Below, piece by piece: positions 15,706 to 24,280 of a stretch of 55,209 bases of DNA; position 1 is the stretch's first letter; every line of letters begins with the position of its first letter. The stretch is from positions 1 to 55,209 of the forward strand of contig NZ_JAHHIT010000067.1 in NCBI RefSeq assembly GCF_024539675.1. Direction: 5' to 3'. The position numbers were made by a program, and so were the translations under genes. Below the pieces are notes generated by a model. That model did no database searches. It was not told the DNA's origin and saw only the letters and a list, made by a program, of their open reading frames with translations. This DNA is from Streptomyces hilarionis (lineage in GTDB: Bacteria > Actinomycetota > Actinomycetes > Streptomycetales > Streptomycetaceae).

Positions 15706-16527
15706 GTGGTCACCCAGGAACAGCGGAAGCGTCAGCTCGCCCGGGAGAAGTTCTTGCGGCAGCAGCAGCGGCGCACGAACGCCCGACGCAAGGCGCGTAT
15801 GCGCAACTCGGTGATCGCGTCGGTGCTCGGCGTCGTCGTCATCGGCAGCGTGGCGCTGTACACGACGGGTGTCCTCAAGAACGACGACGACAAGAAGTCG
15901 GACGCCAGTGCGCAGACGTCGCCGTCGGCCGCGCCCAGCGCCGCGAAGGACCCGTGCGAGAAGCCGGCCGCCGGCGCGGTCAAGAAGCTGACCTGGAAGA
16001 AGGAGCCGGCCGTCACGATCGACGCGTCGGCGAAGTACACGATGACGCTCGCGACGACCTGCGGCGACATCGGCATAGCGCTCAAGGCGAAGGCCGCGCC
16101 GCACACGGTGAACTCGTTCGACTTCCTCGCCGGCAAGGGCTTCTTCGACCACACCAAGTGCCACCGGCTGACCACCAACGGGATCTACGTGTTGCAGTGC
16201 GGCGACCCGACGGGCAGCGGCAGCGGCGGGCCCGGTTACACCATTCCGGACGAGAACCTGAAGGACGCCAGTCTCAAGTCGAACGTCTATCCGGCGGGCA
16301 CGGTCGCGATGGCCAACACCGGCCAGGCGCACACCGGTGGCAGCCAGTTCTTCCTCGTCTACCAGGACAGCCAGCTGCCGCCCAGCTACACGCCGTTCGG
16401 GACGCTGACGGCCGACGGCATGAAGGTCCTGAAGAAGATCGCCGCCGCGGGCGAGAACACCGGAGCGGGCGACGGCGCCCCGAACGCGACGGTCGTGATC
16501 AACAAGGCGACGGTCGCGAAGTCCTGA
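15706..16527 (+). CDS. Membrane-anchored cyclophilin-type peptidyl-prolyl isomerase
   Basis: Catalyses proline cis-trans isomerisation, probably on the outer face of the membrane. The 273-residue protein begins at GTG (VVTQEQRKRQLAREKFL), with a GAGGAGAG ribosome-binding site 9 bases upstream. Residues 1-34 are very basic, 36-57 form one membrane helix, and a Ser/Ala-rich linker leads to the cyclophilin domain. There the CHRLTTNGIYVLQCGDPTGSG and GTVAMANTG...GGSQFFLVYQD segments are recognisable. The usual catalytic Arg of FHR is kept as HR. It is divergent from the metallo-hydrolase/hisS operon, with 180 bp between. Confidence 0.92.
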   Translation: MVTQEQRKRQLAREKFLRQQQRRTNARRKARMRNSVIASVLGVVVIGSVALYTTGVLKNDDDKKSDASAQTSPSAAPSAAKDPCEKPAAGAVKKLTWKKEPAVTIDASAKYTMTLATTCGDIGIALKAKAAPHTVNSFDFLAGKGFFDHTKCHRLTTNGIYVLQCGDPTGSGSGGPGYTIPDENLKDASLKSNVYPAGTVAMANTGQAHTGGSQFFLVYQDSQLPPSYTPFGTLTADGMKVLKKIAAAGENTGAGDGAPNATVVINKATVAKS

Positions 16528-16643
16528 CGACGACCTGACGACGGGGCGACGACAAGGGGCGGTCAACTGCGCAATTTCGGTCGCGCTGGATGCGGACAGG
16601 CGGCCCGCCGGTCGCCTATGTTGGCCGTGACGAAACTGTGGAC

Positions 16644-16678
16644 GATGCCCAGGGGCGCCGAAGCCCCTCGGAGGCATC
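16644..16678 (+). promoter_or_regulatory. Leader hairpin before the DUF349 gene
   Basis: An inner stem AGGGGC/GCCCCT (16651-16668) is nested in an outer GATGCC/GGCATC pair, ending only 4 bases before the GGAGGAGG ribosome-binding site. Its placement would let it hide or expose the site, or act as a weak terminator between the two plus-strand genes. Confidence 0.35.
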
Positions 16679-16694
16679 ATGTGGAGGAGGCGCT

Positions 16695-17924
16695 GTGAGC
16701 AGCGACCCGTGGGGCCGCGTCGACGAGACGGGCACCGTGTACGTGCGTACGGCCGACGGCGAGCAGGTGGTCGGTTCCTGGCAGGCGGGCTCCCCCGAGG
16801 AAGCCCTGGCCTATTTCGAGCGCAAGTACGAGGGCCTGGTTGTCGAGATCGGCCTCCTCGAGAAGCGAGTGCAGACCACCGACCTGTCGGCCAAGGACGC
16901 CCAGGTCGCGATCGACCACATCCGCGAGCAGGTCGACGCGCATCACGCGGTCGGCGATCTCCAGGCGTTGCGGGAGCGGCTGGACAAGCTGGTGGCGACC
17001 GTCGAGTCGCGACGCGAGGAGCGCAAGCAGCAGCGGGCCAAGCAGTCCGACGAGGCCCGCAAGGCCAAGGAGGACCTGGTCGCCGAGGCGGAGCAGCTGG
17101 CGCAGTCCGACCAGTGGCGGGCCGCCGGTGAACGGCTGCGGGCGCTGGTGGACACCTGGAAGGGTCTGCCCCGGCTGGACCGCAAGTCGGACGACGAGCT
17201 GTGGCACCGGTTCTCGCACGCGCGCTCGGCGTTCTCCAAGCGCCGCAAGGCGCACTTCGCGCAGCTGGACGCGCAGCGCGAGGAGGCCAGGCGCATCAAG
17301 GAGCGGCTGGTCTCCGAGGCCGAGGCGCTGTCGGGTTCGACGGACTGGGGTCCGACGGCGGCGCGCTACCGCGAGCTGATGGCGGAGTGGAAGGCGGCGG
17401 GCCGTGCCCAGCGCGAGCACGAGGACGACCTGTGGAACCGCTTCCGCGGCGCCCAGGACGTCTTCTTCGCCGCGCGCAGCTCGGTGTTCGCCGAGCGCGA
17501 CGCGGAGCAGACGGAGAACCTGAAGCTCAAGGAGGAGCTGGCCGAGGAGGCCGAGAAGCTGCTCCCGATCGGCGACCTGAAGGCGGCGCGGGCCGCGTTC
17601 CGCTCGATCAACGAGCGCTGGGAGGCCATCGGCCACGTCCCGCGGGACGCCCGGCCGAAGGTCGAGGGCCGGATGCACGCCGTGGAGCGGGCGATCCAGG
17701 AGTCCGAGGAGACCGAGTGGCGCCGGACGAACCCGGAGGCACGCGCGCGTGCCGCGGGTCTGACCGGTCAGCTCCAGGGCGCCGTGGACAAGCTGAAGGG
17801 CCAGATCGAGCAGGCGCGCGCGCAGGGCAACTCCGCGCGGGCCGACAAGCTGGAGCGCGAGCTCGAAGGCCGTCAGGCGCTGCTGGACCAGGCGTTGAAG
17901 GGTCTGCAGGAGTTCGGCGGCTGA
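16695..17924 (+). CDS. DUF349 domain-containing coiled-coil protein
   Basis: A 409-residue, highly charged helical protein. After a short N-terminal beta-rich segment (VSSDPWGRVDETGTVYVRTADGEQVVGSW), residues 55-120 form a coiled coil. Three DUF349-like repeats follow, each with a conserved Trp-containing core: VDTWKGLP, MAEWKAAGRA and NERWEAIGHVP. The start is GTG with a GGAGGAGG ribosome-binding site 5 bases upstream. The biochemical role of DUF349 is unknown. Its place next to relA is conserved in actinobacteria but proves no functional link. It ends before a strong bidirectional terminator. Confidence 0.88.
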   Translation: MSSDPWGRVDETGTVYVRTADGEQVVGSWQAGSPEEALAYFERKYEGLVVEIGLLEKRVQTTDLSAKDAQVAIDHIREQVDAHHAVGDLQALRERLDKLVATVESRREERKQQRAKQSDEARKAKEDLVAEAEQLAQSDQWRAAGERLRALVDTWKGLPRLDRKSDDELWHRFSHARSAFSKRRKAHFAQLDAQREEARRIKERLVSEAEALSGSTDWGPTAARYRELMAEWKAAGRAQREHEDDLWNRFRGAQDVFFAARSSVFAERDAEQTENLKLKEELAEEAEKLLPIGDLKAARAAFRSINERWEAIGHVPRDARPKVEGRMHAVERAIQESEETEWRRTNPEARARAAGLTGQLQGAVDKLKGQIEQARAQGNSARADKLERELEGRQALLDQALKGLQEFGG

Positions 17925-17947
17925 CCTCCCGGCCGGCCGTATGACGA

Positions 17948-17980
17948 AGAGGCCCCCGTACCTCGTGTACGGGGGCCTCT
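17948..17980. terminator. Bidirectional terminator between the DUF349 gene and relA
   Basis: A perfect stem of at least 13 bp (AGAGGCCCCCGTA with TACGGGGGCCTCT) encloses a small loop. It sits between two convergent genes and can serve both strands. Confidence 0.85.
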
Positions 17981-17991
17981 CGCGTGCCGCG

Positions 17992-20520
17992 CTACGGGCG
18001 GCGGGCCGATGTCACCCGGTACACGTCGTAGACGCCCTCGACGCCGCGTACGGCCTTCAGGACGTGTCCCAGGTGCTTGGGGTCGCCCATCTCGAAGGTG
18101 AAGCGGGAGGTGGCCACCCGGTCCCGGGAGGTCTGGACGGCCGCGGAGAGGATGTTGACGTGCTGGTCGGAGAGCACCCGGGTGACGTCCGAGAGGAGAC
18201 GGGACCGGTCCAGCGCCTCGACCTGGATGGCGACCAGGAAGACCGAGGACTGCGTCGGCGCCCACTCGACGTCGAGGATCCGCTCCGGCTCGCGGGACAG
18301 TGACTCCACGTTGACGCAGTCGCTGCGGTGGACCGACACACCGCTGCCGCGGGTGACGAAGCCGATGATCGGGTCGCCAGGGACGGGGGTGCAGCAGCGG
18401 GCCAGCTTGACCCAGACGTCGTCGACGCCCTTGACGACCACGCCCGGGTCCTGGTTGCTGCGCCGCTTGCGGCTACGGGCGCGGGACGGCGGGACCGCGT
18501 CGTCCATCTCCTCGGAGGCCGCCTCCTCGCCGCCGAGCGCCTGCACCAGCTTCTGCACGACGTTCTGCGCGGCCACATGGCCCTCGCCGATCGCCGCGTA
18601 CAGCGAGGAGATGTCCGGGTAGCGCATCTCGTGGGCGAGGGTGACCAGGGAGTCGCCGGTGAGGATGCGCTGGATGGGCAGGTTCTGCTTGCGCATGGCG
18701 CGCGCGATGGCGTCCTTGCCCTGCTCGATCGCCTCGTCGCGGCGCTCCTTGGAGAACCACGCCCGGATCTTGTTGCGGGCCCGCGGCGACTTGACGAAGT
18801 TCAGCCAGTCCCGTGAGGGCCCGGCCCCGGCCGCCTTGGAGGTGAAGACCTCCACCAGGTCGCCGTTGTCGAGGGTCGACTCCAGCGGCACCAGACGCCC
18901 GTTGACCCGGGCTCCTATCGTGCGGTGGCCGACCTCGGTGTGGACCGCGTAGGAGAAGTCCACCGGTGTGGCGCCGGCCGGCAGCGCGATGACGTCACCC
19001 TTGGGGGTGAAGACGAAGACCTCGTTGCGCGACAGGTCGAAGCGCAGGGACTCCAGGAACTCGCCGGGGTCCTCGGTCTCCTTCTGCCAGTCGAGGAGCT
19101 GGCGCAGCCACGCCATGTCGTTGAGGTGGTCGTCCTTGCCGGTGGTCCTCGGCTGGTCGGAGCGCACCTTGGAGGCACCGGCCACGGCCTCCTGCTTGTA
19201 CTTCCAGTGGGCGGCGATGCCGTACTCGGCGCGGCGGTGCATGTCGAACGTGCGGATCTGGAGTTCGACGGGCTTTCCGTTGGGGCCGATGACCGTCGTG
19301 TGCAGCGACTGGTACATGTTGAACTTGGGCATCGCGATGTAGTCCTTGAACCGGCCGGGGACCGGGTTCCATCGCGCGTGCACCGTGCCGAGGGCCGCGT
19401 AGCAGTCGCGGACGGTGTCCACCAGGACGCGGATGCCCACCAGGTCGTAGATCTCCGCGAAGTCACGGCCGCGGACGATCATCTTCTGGTAGACGCTGTA
19501 GTAGTGCTTCGGGCGGCCGGTGACGGTCGCCTTGATGCGGGCGGCGCGCAGGTCGGCCTGGACCTCGTCGGTCACTATGGCCAGGTACTCGTCACGCTTC
19601 GGCGCCCTCTCGGCCACCAGCCGTACGATCTCGTCGTACATCTTGGGGTAGAGGATCGCGAAGGCGAGGTCCTCCAGCTCCCACTTGATGGTGTTCATGC
19701 CGAGGCGGTGGGCGAGCGGCGCGTAGATCTCCAGCGTCTCGCGCGCCTTCTTCTCCTGCTTCTCGCGCTTGAGGTAGCGCATGGTGCGCATGTTGTGCAG
19801 CCGGTCGGCGAGCTTGATGACCAGGACGCGCGGGTCCTTGGCCATGGCGACGACCATCTTGCGCACGGTCTCGGCCTGCGCGGCCTCGCCGAACTTGACC
19901 TTGTCGAGCTTGGTGACGCCGTCGACCAGCAGGGCCACCTGGTCGCCGAAGTCGCGGCGCAGGTCCTCCAGGCCGTACTCGGTGTCCTCGACGGTGTCGT
20001 GCAGCAGGCCGGCCATGAGCGTCGCCGGGTCCATGCCCAGCTCGGCGAGGATCGTCGTCACCGCGAGCGGGTGCGTGATGTAGGGGTCGCCGCTCTTGCG
20101 CTTCTGGCCGCGGTGCCAGCGCTCGGCGACCTGGTAGGACTTCTCGATCTGGCGCAGCGTCGCCGTCTCGATCTTGGGGTCGTTGCTGCGCACTATCCGC
20201 AGCAGGGGCTCCAGGACCGGGTTGTAGGGGTTCTGGCGCTGGACGCCGAGCCGGGCCAGACGGGCGCGGACGCGGTTGGAGGAGCCGGAGCGGGCGGGCG
20301 GCTGCGCGGCGGCGGCCGGACGGGGAGCCGGCGCGGCCGAGGAGGCCTCGGGCGGGGCGGGCTTGGGGCGCGGCTGCTCGTCCGGCTTGTCGACGGGCGC
20401 GGAACGGTCGTGCTCGACCGGCCCGCTGCTGTCGTCGTGCGGGTGCGACGCGGGCGCGGCCGCGGGGCCCGAGGCGGACTCGGGCTTGGCGGCGGTCAGG
20501 TGCTGGGCCTCGTCTGGCAA
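17992..20520 (-). CDS. relA: Bifunctional (p)ppGpp synthetase/hydrolase RelA (Rel/Spo family)
   Basis: Makes and degrades (p)ppGpp in the stringent response. The product is 842 residues from the chosen TTG start. In order there is a 100-residue Pro/Ala-rich disordered tail, the HD hydrolase domain (intact LLHDTVEDTEYG and RLHNMRTM), the synthetase domain with GRPKHYYSVYQKM and RFKDYIAMPKFNMYQSLHT, a TGS domain (VFVFTPKGDVIALPAGATPVDF), and a C-terminal ACT domain. Both catalytic halves look active. TTG at 20520 is preferred to a frame extension upstream because a GAGGAG ribosome-binding site lies 6 bases before it and Streptomyces homologues begin with PDEAQ. It follows apt after a terminator. 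Confidence 0.96.
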   Translation of the reverse strand: MPDEAQHLTAAKPESASGPAAAPASHPHDDSSGPVEHDRSAPVDKPDEQPRPKPAPPEASSAAPAPRPAAAAQPPARSGSSNRVRARLARLGVQRQNPYNPVLEPLLRIVRSNDPKIETATLRQIEKSYQVAERWHRGQKRKSGDPYITHPLAVTTILAELGMDPATLMAGLLHDTVEDTEYGLEDLRRDFGDQVALLVDGVTKLDKVKFGEAAQAETVRKMVVAMAKDPRVLVIKLADRLHNMRTMRYLKREKQEKKARETLEIYAPLAHRLGMNTIKWELEDLAFAILYPKMYDEIVRLVAERAPKRDEYLAIVTDEVQADLRAARIKATVTGRPKHYYSVYQKMIVRGRDFAEIYDLVGIRVLVDTVRDCYAALGTVHARWNPVPGRFKDYIAMPKFNMYQSLHTTVIGPNGKPVELQIRTFDMHRRAEYGIAAHWKYKQEAVAGASKVRSDQPRTTGKDDHLNDMAWLRQLLDWQKETEDPGEFLESLRFDLSRNEVFVFTPKGDVIALPAGATPVDFSYAVHTEVGHRTIGARVNGRLVPLESTLDNGDLVEVFTSKAAGAGPSRDWLNFVKSPRARNKIRAWFSKERRDEAIEQGKDAIARAMRKQNLPIQRILTGDSLVTLAHEMRYPDISSLYAAIGEGHVAAQNVVQKLVQALGGEEAASEEMDDAVPPSRARSRKRRSNQDPGVVVKGVDDVWVKLARCCTPVPGDPIIGFVTRGSGVSVHRSDCVNVESLSREPERILDVEWAPTQSSVFLVAIQVEALDRSRLLSDVTRVLSDQHVNILSAAVQTSRDRVATSRFTFEMGDPKHLGHVLKAVRGVEGVYDVYRVTSARRP

Positions 20521-20641
20521 GAGGACTCCTCGTGCGCGATCCGGGTCCCCGGTCAGGCTCCGGAGCACCCATCGTAGCGATCCCGGGCCGGGGGATCGCC
20601 TTCAGGCCGATGAGAGGCCCGTTCACGGGAGGAACGCACGA

Positions 20642-20672
20642 GGCGGGCGCCGGAATTCCTCCGGCGCCCGCC
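20642..20672 (-). terminator. Terminator after apt
   Basis: GGCGGGCGCCGGA and TCCGGCGCCCGCC form a perfect 13-bp stem with a 5-base loop, 20 bp past the apt stop. This separates the sec-apt transcript from relA. Confidence 0.85.
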
Positions 20673-20691
20673 CGCTCGCGTACGGCCGTGG

Positions 20692-21240
20692 TCAGATGGT
20701 CAGCAGTGACTCCAGGGGAGCTCCGCCGAGGGCTGCCTCCAGCCGGGGCCGGCCCGGCAGGAAGCCCAGCTCCATGAGGACGGCGACGCCCGCGACCTCG
20801 GCGCCCGCCCGGTGGATGAGCTGGATCGCCGCCTCGGCGGTGCCGCCGGTCGCCAGGACGTCGTCGACGATGAGGACCCGGTCGCCCGCGCTCAGGTCCT
20901 CCGCGTGCACCTCGATCTCGGCCGAGCCGTACTCCAGGTCGTAGGCCTGGGCGAGGGTCGCTCCGGGGAGCTTGCCCGCCTTGCGCACGGGGATGAAGCC
21001 GAGGCCGGCGCGGACGGCGACCGGGGCGCCCAGGATGAAGCCCCTGGCCTCCAGGCCGACGACCTTGGTCGCGCCGGTGCGGACGGCCGTCGCCGCGAAG
21101 GCGTCGGTGAGCACGGTGAACGCCGCCGGGTCCGCCAGGAGCGGGGTGATGTCCTTGAACATCACGCCCGGCTCCGGGTAGTCGGCCACGTCGCGGATGC
21201 GGCTGAGCAGCAGCGTCTGGAGGTCGGTGGTCTCGGTCAC
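20692..21240 (-). CDS. apt: Adenine phosphoribosyltransferase
   Basis: Salvages adenine to AMP using PRPP. The 182-residue protein shows the N-terminal YPEPGVMFKDITPLL signature and the PRPP-binding motif VLIVDDVLATGGTAEA near residues 122-137. The GTG start overlaps the secF stop (GTGA), so translation is coupled to the protein-export genes. The secD-secF-apt-relA order is conserved in actinobacteria. Confidence 0.96.
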   Translation of the reverse strand: MTETTDLQTLLLSRIRDVADYPEPGVMFKDITPLLADPAAFTVLTDAFAATAVRTGATKVVGLEARGFILGAPVAVRAGLGFIPVRKAGKLPGATLAQAYDLEYGSAEIEVHAEDLSAGDRVLIVDDVLATGGTAEAAIQLIHRAGAEVAGVAVLMELGFLPGRPRLEAALGGAPLESLLTI

Positions 21241-22349
21241 CGGCGCTTCCCCGACGGACGGCCGCGGCCGCGGCCACGGGAGGAGGTCTGGTTGCGCGGT
21301 CCGACGACCGCCGGGGCGGCGTCGTCCGGATCGTCGTCGTAGGCGTCGGCGTCGGGCGCACCGGCCGGCTGCGGCTCGTTGCCGGCCTGGGCGCGCTTGG
21401 CCAGCACCCGCTTCCTCAGCGCCTTGATCTGCGGCTCGCGCTCCTTGAGGTCGGCGACGAGCGGCGTGGCGATGAAGATCGAGGAGTAGGCGCCGGCGGC
21501 GAGGCCGACGAACAGCGACAGCGAGATGTCGTTGAGCGTGCCCGCGCCGAGGAAGCCGCCGCCGATGAACAGCAGGCCCGCCACCGGCAGCAGCGCGACG
21601 ACCGTGGTGTTGATCGAACGGACCAGGGTGCCGTTGATCGACCGGTTGGCGATCTCGCTGTAGGTGAAGCGGGTCTGCTTGGTGAGGTCCTTCGTCTGCT
21701 CCTTGAGGGAGTCGAAGACGACCACCGTGTCGTACAGCGAGTAACCGAGGATCGTCAGCAGACCGATCACCGTGCCGGGCGTGACCTCGAAGCCGACGAG
21801 GGCGTAGATGCCGACGGTGATGGTGATGTCGTGGATCAGGGCGACGAGGGCCGCGATGGCCATCCGCCACTCGAAGGCGATCGCCAGGTAGATCACGACC
21901 AGGACCATGAAGATCGCCAGGCCCTGCCAGGCCTTGTTGGCGATCTGGTCGCCCCAGCTCGGACCGACCAGTTCGGCGGTGATCGTCTCCGGGTCGGTCT
22001 TGAGGTCCTGGGCCAGGTCGTTCTTGATCTTGTTGGACTCCTGGATGTCCATGCCGGCGATCTGGATGCGCAGCGTGCCGTTGCCCAGCTTCTGCACGAC
22101 CGCGTCGTGGCCGGAGGCGTCCTTGGCGTACTCCTCGGCCTGGGAGACGGAGACGCTGGTCTTCTCCGTGGTGAAGACGGCGCCGCCCTGGAAGTCGATG
22201 CCCATGTTCAGGCCGCGCACCGCCAGGCCGAGGATGGCCGTGATGGTGATCAGGATGGAGATGCCGTACCAGAGCTTGCGGTGGCCGATGAAGTCATAGC
22301 TGACCTCGCCACGGTGCAGTCGGGCGCCGAGATTGCCGAGTTTCGACAT
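21237..22349 (-). CDS. secF: Protein translocase subunit SecF
   Basis: Membrane subunit of the SecDF complex, which uses the proton gradient to help pull secreted proteins across. The 370-residue product has six expected membrane segments, the SecF-type start region GHRKLWYGISILITITAI, and the conserved GIDFQGG motif. A helix near 180-215 carries IALVHDITITVG-like residues. A 60-residue charged C-terminal tail (ASP/Arg-rich, ending SGKRR) is longer than in E. coli. It starts with ATG 3 bases after the secD stop. Confidence 0.96.
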   Translation of the reverse strand: MSKLGNLGARLHRGEVSYDFIGHRKLWYGISILITITAILGLAVRGLNMGIDFQGGAVFTTEKTSVSVSQAEEYAKDASGHDAVVQKLGNGTLRIQIAGMDIQESNKIKNDLAQDLKTDPETITAELVGPSWGDQIANKAWQGLAIFMVLVVIYLAIAFEWRMAIAALVALIHDITITVGIYALVGFEVTPGTVIGLLTILGYSLYDTVVVFDSLKEQTKDLTKQTRFTYSEIANRSINGTLVRSINTTVVALLPVAGLLFIGGGFLGAGTLNDISLSLFVGLAAGAYSSIFIATPLVADLKEREPQIKALRKRVLAKRAQAGNEPQPAGAPDADAYDDDPDDAAPAVVGPRNQTSSRGRGRGRPSGKRR

Positions 22350-22352
22350 CGC

Positions 22353-24146
22353 TCAGGCCTCCTTCGTCTCGACGGGGCCGGCGCCGGGACCGGAGGGACG
22401 GCGGGTGCGGCGGATCGGCGGTTTGGCGCCCAGCCCCTTCGGGTCGAGGCCGGACCACTTGTGGCCGCTGGCGAAGAACTTCCGCCGGGCGATGAGCGTC
22501 ATCAGCGGCTTGGTGAAGAAGAAGACCACGACCACGTCGAGGACGGTGGTCAGGCCCAGGGTGAACGCGAAGCCCTGGACCTTGCCGACGGTGACGACGA
22601 ACAGCACGGCGGCGGCGAGGAACGACACGAAGTCGGAGACCAGGATGGTGCGCCGGGCGCGCGGCCAGGCGCGCTCGACGGCCGGGCGCAGGGTGCGGCC
22701 CTCGCGGATCTCGTCCCGGACCCGTTCGAAGTACACGATGAAGGAGTCCGCCGTGATGCCGATGGCGACGATGGCGCCGCAGACCGCCGGCAGGTTCAGC
22801 GCGAAGCCGATGGCCGGGCCGAGCAGCGCCATGAGCACGTAGGTGAGGGCGGCGGAGACGAGCAGCGAGGCCATCGCGATGAGCGACAGACCGCGGTAGT
22901 AGGCCACCAGGTACAGGACGACCAGGGCGAGGCCGATGGCGCCCGCGAGCAGACCGGCGTGCAGCTGGTCCCCGCCGAGGGCCGCGGTCACGGTGGTGAC
23001 GCTCTGCGTCTTGAAGGACAGCGGGAGCGCGCCGTACGACAGCATGTTGGCGAGGCTCTGGGCCTCATCCTGCTGGAAGCTGCCGGAGATCTGGGCCTGG
23101 CCGCCGGTGATCGCGCTGCGCACGTAGGGGCTGGAGACGACGTCGCCGTCGAGCACGATGGCGAACTCGTTCTGCGGCTGCTGGTTCTGCGCGAGCTGAC
23201 CCGTGACGGCGGCGAACTTCTTGGAGCCGTTGCCGGTGAAGTTCATGTTGACCTGCCAGCCGGCCGCACCCTGGGTGTCGAAGACGGCCTGGGCCTTCTT
23301 GACGTCGGTGCCGTCGACGGCCGCCGGGCCGAGGAGGTACTTGTACCAGACCTTGTCGACCTCGCCGCAGGCCACGGTCGGCACGCCGGGCTTGACGCCC
23401 TCGCCGGCCTTGGTGCGCGCGGCCTTGTCGGTGCAGTCCAGGGCCGCGAACTTGGCCTGGAGCGCGGCGTCGGCGCCGGTGGAGGCGCCGCCGGACGGCT
23501 TGGCGGACGGGCTCGGGGAGGAGCCGGCCTTGGCGCTCGCGGAGGCCGAGGGGGTGCCGTCGGCCTTCAGGCCGTCGGTGACGGCACGGCCCTGAGAGGT
23601 GGCCGAGGCCGACGGGGACGTCGAGGAGGTCGCCTTCTCACCGGTGCCGGAGGCGCTCGCCGAGGGGCTCGCGGACGAGCTCGGAGAGGCGCTCGAACCG
23701 CCGCTCGCGGACGCGCTCGGCGAGGGGGTGGCGGCGGCGGGACCCGTGGCCTCCTGGGCCAGGACCGGACGGAAGTACAGCTTGGCGGTGGTGCCCACCT
23801 GCTGTTGCGCTTCCTCGGAGTTGGTGCCCTTGGGGATGTTGACGATGATGTTGCGTTCGCCCTGGGTCTGCACCTCCGCCTCGGAGACGCCCAGCCCGTT
23901 GACACGGCGGTTCATGATGTCGACCGCGGTGTCCATGTTGGCCTTGTTGATCGCGGATCCCTGGTCGGCCTTCGCCTCCAGCGTGATGCTGGTACCGCCG
24001 GCAAGGTCGATGCCGAGACGCGGAGTGGTGTGACCGGAGGCGAACATGCCTCCGGTGAGCCCCACGATGGCGATCAGGATCAGGGCCAGCGAGCGCCATG
24101 GTTTGCTCTGGGCACTCGCGCTCCGGCCCTTCTTAGGTGCTGCCAC
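22353..24146 (-). CDS. secD: Protein translocase subunit SecD
   Basis: Partner of SecF with a large extracytoplasmic head domain. The 597-residue protein has an N-terminal membrane helix (residues 19-35), the conserved GIDLAGGTSITLE motif at 45-57, the P1 head domain, and five C-terminal helices with the GITADSFIVYFERVRDEIREG signature. Residues 133-225 are a Ser/Ala/Pro low-complexity insertion that interrupts the head domain. Similar inserts occur in other Streptomyces SecD proteins. The start is GTG. It is co-transcribed with secF. Confidence 0.96.
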   Translation of the reverse strand: MAAPKKGRSASAQSKPWRSLALILIAIVGLTGGMFASGHTTPRLGIDLAGGTSITLEAKADQGSAINKANMDTAVDIMNRRVNGLGVSEAEVQTQGERNIIVNIPKGTNSEEAQQQVGTTAKLYFRPVLAQEATGPAAATPSPSASASGGSSASPSSSASPSASASGTGEKATSSTSPSASATSQGRAVTDGLKADGTPSASASAKAGSSPSPSAKPSGGASTGADAALQAKFAALDCTDKAARTKAGEGVKPGVPTVACGEVDKVWYKYLLGPAAVDGTDVKKAQAVFDTQGAAGWQVNMNFTGNGSKKFAAVTGQLAQNQQPQNEFAIVLDGDVVSSPYVRSAITGGQAQISGSFQQDEAQSLANMLSYGALPLSFKTQSVTTVTAALGGDQLHAGLLAGAIGLALVVLYLVAYYRGLSLIAMASLLVSAALTYVLMALLGPAIGFALNLPAVCGAIVAIGITADSFIVYFERVRDEIREGRTLRPAVERAWPRARRTILVSDFVSFLAAAVLFVVTVGKVQGFAFTLGLTTVLDVVVVFFFTKPLMTLIARRKFFASGHKWSGLDPKGLGAKPPIRRTRRPSGPGAGPVETKEA

Positions 24147-24237
24147 CTTCTCGTACTCCCTCTCGGGCCGCCTGGCGCCGGGTCAGCGCGGCGGCGGCCA
24201 TGACATGGTGTCGGGATCCCCTGGCGAGATGCGCGCG

Positions 24238-24274
24238 CCCCGGCGCGAACGGGAGTGACCCGTGTGCGCCGGGG
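24238..24274 (-). promoter_or_regulatory. Intercistronic hairpin between yajC and secD
   Basis: CCCCGGCGC (24238-24246) pairs with GCGCCGGGG (24266-24274) and encloses a second stem ACGGG/CCCGT. It lies 7 bp past the yajC stop in a 134-bp gap before secD. It could be a partial terminator or a processing site that sets the yajC:secD ratio. Confidence 0.5.
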
Positions 24275-24280
24275 ACGTGG

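Noticed and set aside
21831..24203. Long plus-strand frame opposite secF and secD
   Set aside because: Shadow of real minus-strand genes caused by GC bias. The translated product has no recognisable family.
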